From contig NZ_BMNB01000001.1 of the NCBI RefSeq assembly GCF_014646235.1, positions 62,001-126,000 on the forward strand: a stretch of 64,000 nt of DNA, given 5' to 3'. Made by a program: the position numbers and the translations under genes. Below are positions 1 through 8,586 of the stretch, piece after piece. Under the pieces are notes generated by a model. The model searched no databases. It was not told the origin of the DNA and saw only the letters and a program-made list of their open reading frames with translations. The stretch comes from Micromonospora sonchi (GTDB taxonomy: Bacteria; Actinomycetota; Actinomycetes; Mycobacteriales; Micromonosporaceae). Numbering within the stretch: the first letter of the stretch is position 1; every line of letters begins with the position of its first letter.

Positions 1-616
1 TCTGGGCCCGGCCGACCCGGCGGCCGACCCAGCCGACGACCTGACGCAGCGGTGGCGCGATGGCCCGTACCGCGCCGAGGTCCGGGCAGGTGCCGACGAC
101 GACCTCGACCCCGGCCTGGCGCAACCGGTGCACCGCCGCGCCGAGGTAGGCGGCGGCCTCGGCCGGACGGCGCAAACTGGTGGCGTCGTTCGCCCCGACC
201 AGGATGACCGCCACGTCCGGCCGCTCGCCGAGCAGCGCCCGGGCCACCTGGGTGGCCAGGTCGGTGGAGCGCGAGCCGGAGACACCGACGCTGGACAGGT
301 GCACCAGCCGCCCGGACGGCCCCTCTGCGAGCAGCTCGGCCAACTGCCCGCCGATGGTGTCGCCGAGGCGGTCGACTCCGACGCCGAGGGCGGCGGAGTC
401 GCCCAGCAACACCAGTCGTACCGGTGGGGCAGCGGCACGCCCGATCGTCGCCCGGAGCGCCAGGCCCAGCTCGGGCTGGGCGTAGCGGCGGCTGCGGGCC
501 ACGACGGCCTGGCCGGCGAGCACGGCCGCTCCGCCGAGCGCGCCGGCGAGCAGCGAGGCAGCAGCGGCACGAGCCAGCTGCGCCGTGGCCCGGGCTTCGG
601 GAGACAGGCCGCTCAT
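1..616 (-). CDS. SGNH/GDSL-family hydrolase, C-terminus cut by window edge
   Basis: The reading frame starts at ATG 614-616 and runs off the left edge, so only the N-terminal 205 residues are visible. After a short Ala-rich hydrophobic stretch (about residues 10-35, a probable signal anchor) comes the block I motif LLGDSAALGVG with the nucleophilic Ser. The block III motif GANDAT and the segment VVVGTCPDLGA follow. The Asp/His block lies beyond the edge. These motifs belong to the SGNH esterase/lipase superfamily; the substrate is unknown. The gene is tandem with a paralogue 49 nt upstream on the same strand that has the same motif order, so the pair probably arose by duplication. Confidence 0.85.
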   Translation of the reverse strand, partial: MSGLSPEARATAQLARAAAASLLAGALGGAAVLAGQAVVARSRRYAQPELGLALRATIGRAAAPPVRLVLLGDSAALGVGVDRLGDTIGGQLAELLAEGPSGRLVHLSSVGVSGSRSTDLATQVARALLGERPDVAVILVGANDATSLRRPAEAAAYLGAAVHRLRQAGVEVVVGTCPDLGAVRAIAPPLRQVVGWVGRRVGRAQ

Positions 617-665
617 GTCGTCGCCCCAGGGGTGTCGACGCCGTACGGGCGCCTGATCCGCTCGA

Positions 666-1718
666 TCATGTGCGTCCCTCCACTGCCGATGAGTCGGTGG
701 TGGGAGTTGACTGCGGCGCCGTGGCGGCACCGAAGAACCCCCGGCGGCGCAGTCGTGCCCAACGGCCGGCTGGACCGCTCTCGCTGCCACGGACCTGCGT
801 GCCGCTGACCTCCGTCCCGGGATGCCGGGCCGCCTCCTGAGCTGCCTTCGGCAATGACCGTACGCCTTCGACGCGGCCAGGCGAAGGCCTGCGCTCCGTA
901 CCGGCTCCCAGCGCGGACAGCACCGTGGGCAACAGCGCGGCGGCGGCAACCGCGTACCCCTCGGCGGAGGGGTGGAACCGGTCCCAGGCGAACATCCGGC
1001 CCGGCTCGGCGTTGAACCGCGGCCCGAGCAGGTCACCGAGAGAGACCGTCCAGCCGCCGGCCGAGACGACGGCGACCGTCTGGGCGGCGGCGAGTTGTCG
1101 GCTCCACCGGCGGGCCAGCCAACGCAGCGGCGGCTGGATCGGGCGGATCGCGCCGAGGTCGGGGCAGGTGCCGACGACCACCTCGGCGCCGGCGGCGCGT
1201 AGTGCGTGGACCCCCTCGACGAGGTAACGCACGGCCAGGGCGGGCGGCGTGCGGTTGGTCACGTCGTTGCCGCCGATCAGGATGACCGCCACGTCGGGAT
1301 GACATTCCAGGGCGGCCTCGACCTGGAATTCGAGGCCGGCCGAGATGGCGCCGACCACGGCGAAGCGATGCAGCCGCACCGGCCGCTGGAGCCGGCGGGA
1401 GAGGCCGGTCGCCAGCAGCGCGCCGGGCGTCTCTCGCCGGCGGTGCACGCCGTACCCGGCGGCCGAGGAGTCGCCGAGAATGACCATGGTGACCGCCGGG
1501 CCGGGGAACTTCGCGCCGTAGACGCCGTCGCAGCGTGGTGGTGGTGCCTCGGCCATCGGGATGGTGCGCCGGGCCTGGCGGGCCTGCCCGAACAGCAGGC
1601 CGCTGGTTGCCGCCGCAGCCGCTACCGTGGCACCCGTGCCGATCGCCGCGAGGCGGGCCACCCGCCCCGCGCGCGGCCAGCGCGGACGATCCGGTACGGC
1701 AGACTTGATGACCCCCAC
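666..1718 (-). CDS. SGNH/GDSL-family hydrolase (paralogue of the left neighbour)
   Basis: A 350-residue protein. An N-terminal hydrophobic segment (about residues 20-45) suggests a signal anchor. The catalytic blocks are present: MVILGDSSAAGYG (Ser), ILIGGNDVTN (oxyanion Asn) and a C-terminal WDRFHPSAEGY carrying the Asp-x-x-His pair. It is therefore an apparently complete SGNH hydrolase, probably acting outside the membrane on an ester. The last 70 residues are Arg/Pro/Ser-rich and look disordered. It shares the VVVGTCPDLGA segment with the adjacent gene, 49 nt downstream on the same strand, which may be cotranscribed. The substrate cannot be deduced. Confidence 0.85.
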   Translation of the reverse strand: MGVIKSAVPDRPRWPRAGRVARLAAIGTGATVAAAAATSGLLFGQARQARRTIPMAEAPPPRCDGVYGAKFPGPAVTMVILGDSSAAGYGVHRRRETPGALLATGLSRRLQRPVRLHRFAVVGAISAGLEFQVEAALECHPDVAVILIGGNDVTNRTPPALAVRYLVEGVHALRAAGAEVVVGTCPDLGAIRPIQPPLRWLARRWSRQLAAAQTVAVVSAGGWTVSLGDLLGPRFNAEPGRMFAWDRFHPSAEGYAVAAAALLPTVLSALGAGTERRPSPGRVEGVRSLPKAAQEAARHPGTEVSGTQVRGSESGPAGRWARLRRRGFFGAATAPQSTPTTDSSAVEGRT

Positions 1719-1858
1719 ACCGCGACACTAGCGCGCCCCTCCGACGGTCCGCTGTCGTCACGGCAGCGCCCCCGGTGCCTGGAAAACGACCGCGTTGGGT
1801 ACTTGAATGTCGGGTGTTGCGCCCGGTCGTCACGCTGCATGTGGAAAGGAGCACGACG

Positions 1859-2215
1859 ATGGCTAAGACGTTGAAGCGGGGTGCGGCGTTCGTGGCTTTG
1901 GCCCGGGCGTTGACGGCCGGTGCCCGAGGCGGTCCGTCGCTCGGCGCGCGACTCGGGGCGCTGCCCAGGATGATCGCGGCCACCGCCCGCGGCCGGTACG
2001 ACGGTGGCCTGCGGCTGGCCATGATGACGGCGGCGACGGCGTACGTCGTCTCCCCGGTCGACGCGGTGCCGGAGATGTTCCTCGCGGTGTTCGGGTTGAT
2101 CGACGACGCGGTGATGGTCACCTGGCTGGCCGGCGCGGTGCTCGCCGAGACCGAGCGGTTCCTGGAGTGGGAGGCACATCGCAGCTCTGTCATCCCCGGG
2201 CACGTGGCGCCCTGA
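1859..2215 (+). CDS. DUF1232/YkvA-type small membrane protein
   Basis: I chose ATG 1859 because GGAAAGGA (1843-1850) sits 8 nt upstream; an in-frame ATG at 1775 would add 28 residues with no such site. The product has 118 residues. The core, with YVVSPVDAVPE followed by GLIDDAVMV, is the DUF1232 signature (YkvA family): a short hydrophobic helix pair containing the SP-D-P-E-type motif. The biochemical role of the family is not established. It lies alone between the divergent SGNH genes and cbs. Confidence 0.85.
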   Translation: MAKTLKRGAAFVALARALTAGARGGPSLGARLGALPRMIAATARGRYDGGLRLAMMTAATAYVVSPVDAVPEMFLAVFGLIDDAVMVTWLAGAVLAETERFLEWEAHRSSVIPGHVAP

Positions 2216-2299
2216 CCCGACGTACCCTGGGCGCGGGATTCACGTGAGCAACCCGCCCCGGCCTGCGGCGCCGGCGCCGGAGGAGAAGGGCACAACGAG

Positions 2300-3670
<1,371 letters not shown>

Positions 3671-3680
3671 GGGTGTTACA

Positions 3681-4190
3681 TCAGAGCGGGCGGGTGTAGC
3701 GCAACTGTCGGACGGTCACCCTGCCGATCAGGTCGTCGCGCTCCACTCCGGTGGGCAGCCAGCGGCCGCGTTCGTAGAAGCGGCGGGCGTGGGTGTTGTC
3801 GCGCAGCACCCAGAGCACCGCGCGGTGCCAGCCACGCCCCCGCATGTCGGCCAGCGCGTCGATCATCAAAGTCCGACCGACGCCGCGACCACGCTCGGCC
3901 GGCGCCAGGTGGATGGCGTTGAGCAGGCCGGTGTGCGGATCGCGCTCGTCGTCCGGCCCGAGATAGCTGAAGCCGACCACCGTGCCGTCCCGCTCGGCGA
4001 GGGTCATCCGGTGGTCGGCCCGCTCATAGCTCCACCGGGCCAGCCAGTACTCGCCCATCGCCTCCGGGGTCGGGTCGGCCAGTGCCTCGGGCGGCAGGAT
4101 CGACGAGTAGGCGGCGACCCGCGAACGCTGGTGGAGCCGGCCAACCGCCATCAGATCCTCAGCGGTCGCGGCACGCAGCGTGACAGTCAC
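3681..4190 (-). CDS. GNAT-family N-acetyltransferase
   Basis: A 169-residue GNAT-fold protein: an N-terminal [22 protein letters not shown] segment split by ordinary variation, and the acetyl-CoA-binding motif A around [19 protein letters not shown] (about residues 95-115). This is followed by the ...[11 protein letters not shown] motif B end. The substrate is unknown. Its GTG start (4188-4190) overlaps the TGA of rnz (4187-4189) as GTGA, so the two are almost certainly translationally coupled. It converges on cbs with a 10-nt gap. Confidence 0.9.
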   Translation of the reverse strand: MTVTLRAATAEDLMAVGRLHQRSRVAAYSSILPPEALADPTPEAMGEYWLARWSYERADHRMTLAERDGTVVGFSYLGPDDERDPHTGLLNAIHLAPAERGRGVGRTLMIDALADMRGRGWHRAVLWVLRDNTHARRFYERGRWLPTGVERDDLIGRVTVRQLRYTRPL

Positions 4191-5110
4191 CCCGCCGAGG
4201 GTACCCGCCGGGGTGGCACCTGGACCGTGGTCAGATCCTCGGCGATCACCAGGTCGCCGTCGAAGTGGGCGCGGGCCTCGTCGGCGAAGCGGGCCGGGTC
4301 GGCGTACCGCTGGGAGAAGTGGGTGAGCACCAGCCGGCGTACCCCCGACTCGGCCGCCACCCGCGCGGCCTGGCCGGCCGTGAGGTGCCCGACCTCGGCG
4401 GCGAGTGCGGCCTCCGACTCCAGGAACGTCGCCTCGATCACCAGCAGGTCGGCCTGCTCGGCCAGCGCGTACACGCCGTCGCAGAGGCCGGTGTCCATCA
4501 CGAAGGCGAACCGCTGCCCGGCCCGGGGCACGCTCACCTCCGCCCGGGTGACGCGGCGCCCGTCCAGGTCGAGGTGGCCGACGCGCTGCAGTTCGCCGAC
4601 CGCCGGCCCGCCGATGTCGTACGCGGCCAGCCGCTCCGGCAGCATCCGGTACCCGTCCGGCTCCACCAGCCGATAGCCGTACGTGTCGATCGGGTGCCGC
4701 AGCCGGCGCGCCTCCAGGGTGCCGCAGCGCAGCTCGATCCGCTGGCCGTCCGCCTCGATCGGCGCCACCAGCAGCTCGGCGGTCTCGTGGAAGGAGCTGG
4801 CGTGCCGCAGCCGGGCGAAGTATTCGACGCCCTCGGCCGGGAAGTGCACCGCCACCGGATGCGGCACCCGGTCCAGGGAGAGCCGCTGGATGATGCCGGG
4901 CAGGCCGAGGCAGTGGTCGCCGTGGAAATGCGTGACGCAGATCCGGCTCAGGTCGGTGGCGGTGACGCCGGTGTGCAGCAGTTGCCGCTGGCTGCCCTCG
5001 CCCGGGTCGAAGAGGATCACCTCGTCGTCCCAGCGCAGCACGTACCCGTTGTGGTTGCGCGCCCGGGTGGGGGCCTGGCTGGCCGTCCCGAGCACGATCA
5101 GCTCGCGCAT
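4187..5110 (-). CDS. rnz: ribonuclease Z (tRNA 3'-processing endonuclease)
   Basis: A metallo-beta-lactamase-fold endonuclease that removes 3' trailers from tRNA precursors. The start was set at ATG 5110 (307 residues): GGGAGGT lies 8-9 nt upstream and the protein begins [12 protein letters not shown] as in the family. A longer in-frame start at 5254 would add 48 unrelated residues. The zinc motif [12 protein letters not shown] is present, as are the later Asp (VMDTGLCDG) and the terminal LTHFSQRY histidine block. A ~360-nt untranslated region precedes it, holding a small ORF with an extended Shine-Dalgarno (see 5317-5376). Confidence 0.92.
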   Translation of the reverse strand: MRELIVLGTASQAPTRARNHNGYVLRWDDEVILFDPGEGSQRQLLHTGVTATDLSRICVTHFHGDHCLGLPGIIQRLSLDRVPHPVAVHFPAEGVEYFARLRHASSFHETAELLVAPIEADGQRIELRCGTLEARRLRHPIDTYGYRLVEPDGYRMLPERLAAYDIGGPAVGELQRVGHLDLDGRRVTRAEVSVPRAGQRFAFVMDTGLCDGVYALAEQADLLVIEATFLESEAALAAEVGHLTAGQAARVAAESGVRRLVLTHFSQRYADPARFADEARAHFDGDLVIAEDLTTVQVPPRRVPSAG

Positions 5111-5316
5111 GGACACGTCGACCTCCCGCGCTGGCCCGGCCGCCCCGGCATGAAGCGACCCCCGGGGCTTCCGCGCTGGCGCGCGGGCCGGCTGGACTGG
5201 GCCGGCACCCCGGGGGTCGGGTGGCTTGTCGTGGATTCGCCGCACCGCTGCCACACGGTCTCGACGACTCTTACCGTGCCCGCCCGGAGAGGCGGACGCA
5301 CTGTCGAGGACAGCGG

Positions 5317-5355
5317 CTAGCGGACAGCCACCTCACGAGTCCGATTGCTATACAA
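5317..5355 (-). CDS. putative 12-residue leader peptide upstream of rnz
   Basis: A TTG codon (5355-5353) lies 10 nt after AGGAGG and opens a frame for [12 protein letters not shown] followed by TAG at 5319-5317. The initiating TTG would be read as Met. The support is the exceptional ribosome-binding site in front and the correct spacing. The peptide is basic and hydrophilic with no export signal. I have an impression of very similar short sequences in other actinomycete genomes, but cannot confirm that here. An alternative reading is that the site pairs with 16S rRNA for a reason other than translation. Confidence 0.45.
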   Translation of the reverse strand: MYSNRTREVAVR

Positions 5356-5359
5356 GTCT

Positions 5360-5376
5360 GGACCACCTCCTTTCCC
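5360..5376 (-). promoter_or_regulatory. extended Shine-Dalgarno, near-complete complement of the 16S rRNA 3' end
   Basis: On the minus strand the sequence reads GGGAAAGGAGGTGGTCC. The 14-base stretch AAAGGAGGTGGTCC pairs with the conserved 16S 3' tail (GGATCACCTCCTTT) throughout, with one G-U wobble. Normal Shine-Dalgarno sites in this window match 4-8 bases. It sits in front of the 13-codon ORF, 250 nt from rnz itself. Confidence 0.7.
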
Positions 5377-5470
5377 GTGTACCGCCACGCTATCCAGCGG
5401 CGAGCCCGCCGGCAACGGGTTTCGATCACATCCGGCGGGGCCAGCGCAGCACCGGAGGGCGACTCGGCGT

Positions 5471-6664
5471 TCAGGAGGTGGGGGTGATGCCGATCGGGCC
5501 CTCGCGGGGGCCATCCTCGCTGGCCGGTTGCACTGCCAGGGAGGGGAAGTCGACCAGGTCGCCCTCGGGCTCGGCATCCCACTCGGGGAACACCAGGTCG
5601 CTCTGGAGGTAGAGGCAGAGCAGTTGGGTCAGATGGCGCAGCCCTTCCAGGTGGGTCCGCTCGTGGCCGTGGGTGGCGTCGACACCGAAGCCGACCAGGG
5701 CCACCCGGGCGTGGGCACCCGCCTCCACCGCCGCTGCCACGTCGGAGCGGTAGTAGTCGAAGACGTCCCGGACCAGGTCCACGTCGTGTTCTGCAGCGAT
5801 GGCCGCCAGGTTGCGGGTGAGGTGGTAGTCGAACGGGCCCACCCCGTCGCCCATCGCCAGGGTCGCGGCATCCTCCCGGGACTGCTGCCCCGGGGCGACC
5901 ACCGCCGCGTCCACCGAGACGATCTCGGCGACGTCCGGGTCGAGGCCGTGTGAGGCGCCGTGGCCGATCTCCTCGGTCACGGTGATCAGCAGGTGCGCGG
6001 TGACCGCGGGCGTCACCCGCGCGTCGACCATGGCCTTGATCGCGGTGAGCACCGCGGCCACCCCGGCCTTGTCGTCCAGGTGCCGGGACTTGACGTACCC
6101 GCTGGGGGTGACGGCCGGGTTGGGCAGGAACGCCACGAAGTCGCCCGCGTCGATGCCGAGCGCACGGAGGCCGGCGATGTTCTCGACCGGCTCGTCGATG
6201 CGTACCTCCACCTGCTCCCAGCCGATGCCCTGCTCGTCGACGGCGTCGTTGTACCGGTGGCCGCTGGCCTTCAGCGGCAGCACCTGGCCGGTGATCACCC
6301 GCTCCAGGTCGTCGGTGAAGACCCGTACGTGTGCTCCCTCGGCGAACCGGGCGCTGTGCGTGCCGATCTGTTTCAGTTCCAGCCGACCGTTCTCCTTGAG
6401 CCGCTTGACCATCCCGCCGATGGTGTCGGTGTGCACCACGATCGCCCGGTCCGCCCCGGTCTCCCGAGGGCCGGGCAGGCAGGCGCTCAGCGCGCCCCGG
6501 CGGGTCAGCGTCGACGGGATGCCGAGCGCCGAGAGTCGCTCGCCCACGTACTGCTGCACGTGGTCGGTACGTCCGGACGGGCTCGGAATGTCCAGCAACT
6601 CGACCAGCACCTGGCGCAGGTAGTCCAGGTCGATGGGGAGCGGAATCGTCTTGCGTACGGTCAT
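5471..6664 (-). CDS. M42-family peptidase of the NAGGN osmoprotectant operon
   Basis: A 397-residue M42 (glutamyl aminopeptidase-like) metallopeptidase. ATG 6664 was chosen because it overlaps the ngg stop as ATGA and begins MTVRKTIPLPIDLDYL. The metal-binding features of the family are visible: VVHTDTIGG (His-x-Asp), HLDDKAGVAAV (bridging Asp), TVTEEIGHG (Glu-Glu), SVDAAVV (Asp) and VDATHGHERTH (His). A peptidase of this type is a regular third member of asnO-ngg clusters. Its exact task is not established; turnover or editing of the dipeptide is an inference. It is the last gene of the operon. Confidence 0.88.
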   Translation of the reverse strand: MTVRKTIPLPIDLDYLRQVLVELLDIPSPSGRTDHVQQYVGERLSALGIPSTLTRRGALSACLPGPRETGADRAIVVHTDTIGGMVKRLKENGRLELKQIGTHSARFAEGAHVRVFTDDLERVITGQVLPLKASGHRYNDAVDEQGIGWEQVEVRIDEPVENIAGLRALGIDAGDFVAFLPNPAVTPSGYVKSRHLDDKAGVAAVLTAIKAMVDARVTPAVTAHLLITVTEEIGHGASHGLDPDVAEIVSVDAAVVAPGQQSREDAATLAMGDGVGPFDYHLTRNLAAIAAEHDVDLVRDVFDYYRSDVAAAVEAGAHARVALVGFGVDATHGHERTHLEGLRHLTQLLCLYLQSDLVFPEWDAEPEGDLVDFPSLAVQPASEDGPREGPIGITPTS

Positions 6665-8586
6665 GTCCCCGATGTTCCCGCACCCGCCGGGGTCCACAGC
6701 CGTTGCGGTGCCCGCGTCCCGGGGAACAGCAGATCCACGAAGCGTTCGGCGGTGGGCTGCGGCTCGTGGTTGGCCAACCCGGGCCGCTCGTTGGCCTCGA
6801 TGAAGACGTGTTCGGGCTGGTCCGGGGCCGGCACCAGCAGGTCGAGCCCGGTCACCGGGATGTCCAGCGCCCGGCTGGCGACCACGCACGCCTCGGCGAT
6901 CACCGGGTGCAGCTCGCCGGTGACGTCGTGGATGGTCCCGCCGGTGTGCAGGTTGGCGGTGCGTCGTACCGCCAGCACCTGCCCCTCGGGCAGGACGTCG
7001 TGCAGCTCGTACCCGGCCTCGGTGACCACGTCCCGGGTCATCTCGTCCAGCGGGATACGGGACTCACCGCCGGTGGCGGCGGAGCGGCGGCGACTCTGCC
7101 GCTCGATCAGCTCGGCGATGTCGCGTACGCCGTCACCGATGATCGCGGCGGGCCGGCGCACCGCGGCGGCCACCACCTCGTGGTCGATCACCACGACCCG
7201 CAGGTCCTCGCCGGTGCACAGCTCCTCCAGCAGCACCTCGGGGCAGAACCGGGTGGCCAGCTCGATGGCGGCGGTCAGCGCCTCGGGGGTGCGTACGCCC
7301 ACCGTGATTCCGTTGCCCTGCTCGCCCCGGGCCGGCTTGACCACCAGTTGGCCCACCTCGGCCAGGAACGCCGTATCGGCGGAGTTGCCGGTGGCGGTGC
7401 GCCCGCGCGGCACCGACAGGCCGGCCTCGGCCAGGATCCGACGGGTGACCCGCTTGTCGTCGCAACGACTCATCGCCACGGCCGAGGTCAGCTCGGACAG
7501 CGACTCCCGGGTGAGGACGGTCCGGCCGCCGTTGACCAACCGCAGTTCACCCCACTCCGGGTCGGTCACCTCCACCCGGATGCCCCGCCGCCTCGCCTCG
7601 TCGGCGACGATCCGCGCGTACGGGTTGAGCTGGTCGTAGCCGTGCGGCATGGCCGGCAGGAACAACCGCTCGTTGATCGGGTTCTTCCGCTTCACGCAGA
7701 GCGTCGCGGTGCGGTAGAAGCCGAGCCGCTCGTAGAGCCGGATCGCCCCGGCGTTCTCGGCGAGCACCGACAGGTCGACGTACGCCCGGCCCCGGGCGAC
7801 CAGGCGGGCGACCAGTTCGGTGATCAGCGCCTGGCCGGTGCCCGGCGGAGCCTGGTTGAAGTCGACCGTCAGGCACCAGAGACTGGCGCCGTTGTCCGGG
7901 TCGTCGAAGACCGCCACGTGATCGATGCCGGTGATGGTGCCGACGATCTCGCCGGTCGTCACCTCCGCCACCAGGTGCAGGAAACGGTCGCTGGCGGCGT
8001 TGTCGACCAGCACCTCGACCGGCGCGTTGACCATGCCGTTGGCCGCGTAGATCCGGTTGACCGCGTCCGCGTCGGCGGCGTCACGCAGTCGGCGGATGCG
8101 CACCCCGGGCAGCTCCGGCCGGCCGTTGGCCGGCGCCGGTGGGTCGGCGCCGCCGGCCTCCTCGGCGGGGTCGGGCCGGAAACCGCTCAGCGGCAGCCGG
8201 TAGGTCAGTGACGGGTCGATGAACAGCTCGTCGGGCAGCCGGGACACCAGCACGTGCGGGTCACGCAGGTAGATGCAGATGTCCCGGGCGCCGGCCGCCT
8301 CGGAGCGCAGCACGTCGGCGACGGCGGCCTGATCGGGAAAGGTCTGCCCGAAGACCAACCGGCCCCAGCCGCAGTCGAGCACGACACCTTCGTCGTCGCC
8401 CGGGCGTTCGTCGACCGCGTCCACGCTGCCCGCGGCGATCGGATCACCGCCCGGCCCGATCCGTTCGTAGCGTCGTCCCGCGCCTCGACCGCGGTCGGTC
8501 CGGGCCATCCCGGCGGCCAGGGTGTCGGTGGGGCTCAATCGATTGCGTGGCTCTGGAGCCACATTTCCAGGAGTCCGAGTTGCCAC
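6661..8586 (-). CDS. ngg: N-acetylglutaminylglutamine synthetase (GNAT-ATP-grasp fusion)
   Basis: A 641-residue two-domain enzyme. After a poorly conserved N-terminus, residues ~155-300 form a GNAT acetyltransferase (around PPGTGQALITELVARL and IRLYERLGFYR). Residues ~370-625 form an ATP-grasp ligase (VVKPARGEQGNGITVG, EVLLEELCTGEDLRVVVID, HVFIEANERPG). This fusion is diagnostic for the enzyme that builds N-acetyl-Gln-Gln, known from Sinorhizobium meliloti and Pseudomonas. The start is uncertain: GTG 8586 gives a 52-nt overlap with asnO and has no obvious Shine-Dalgarno; GTG 8562 and ATG 8508 are in-frame alternatives. The stop overlaps the M42 gene by 4 nt. Confidence 0.9.
   Translation of the reverse strand: MATRTPGNVAPEPRNRLSPTDTLAAGMARTDRGRGAGRRYERIGPGGDPIAAGSVDAVDERPGDDEGVVLDCGWGRLVFGQTFPDQAAVADVLRSEAAGARDICIYLRDPHVLVSRLPDELFIDPSLTYRLPLSGFRPDPAEEAGGADPPAPANGRPELPGVRIRRLRDAADADAVNRIYAANGMVNAPVEVLVDNAASDRFLHLVAEVTTGEIVGTITGIDHVAVFDDPDNGASLWCLTVDFNQAPPGTGQALITELVARLVARGRAYVDLSVLAENAGAIRLYERLGFYRTATLCVKRKNPINERLFLPAMPHGYDQLNPYARIVADEARRRGIRVEVTDPEWGELRLVNGGRTVLTRESLSELTSAVAMSRCDDKRVTRRILAEAGLSVPRGRTATGNSADTAFLAEVGQLVVKPARGEQGNGITVGVRTPEALTAAIELATRFCPEVLLEELCTGEDLRVVVIDHEVVAAAVRRPAAIIGDGVRDIAELIERQSRRRSAATGGESRIPLDEMTRDVVTEAGYELHDVLPEGQVLAVRRTANLHTGGTIHDVTGELHPVIAEACVVASRALDIPVTGLDLLVPAPDQPEHVFIEANERPGLANHEPQPTAERFVDLLFPGTRAPQRLWTPAGAGTSGT

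Larger units (their letters stand above)
5111..5470 (-). promoter_or_regulatory. non-coding region between the M42 peptidase gene and rnz; probable rnz leader
   Basis: This 360-nt stretch holds no long gene. It contains a 17-base extended Shine-Dalgarno (5360-5376) and a 13-codon ORF (5317-5355) on the minus strand, then about 200 nt before the rnz start. The M42 gene ends at 5471, so the rnz promoter is expected within or just upstream of the extended Shine-Dalgarno. I see no clear -10/-35 pair and no T-tailed terminator. Confidence 0.5.
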
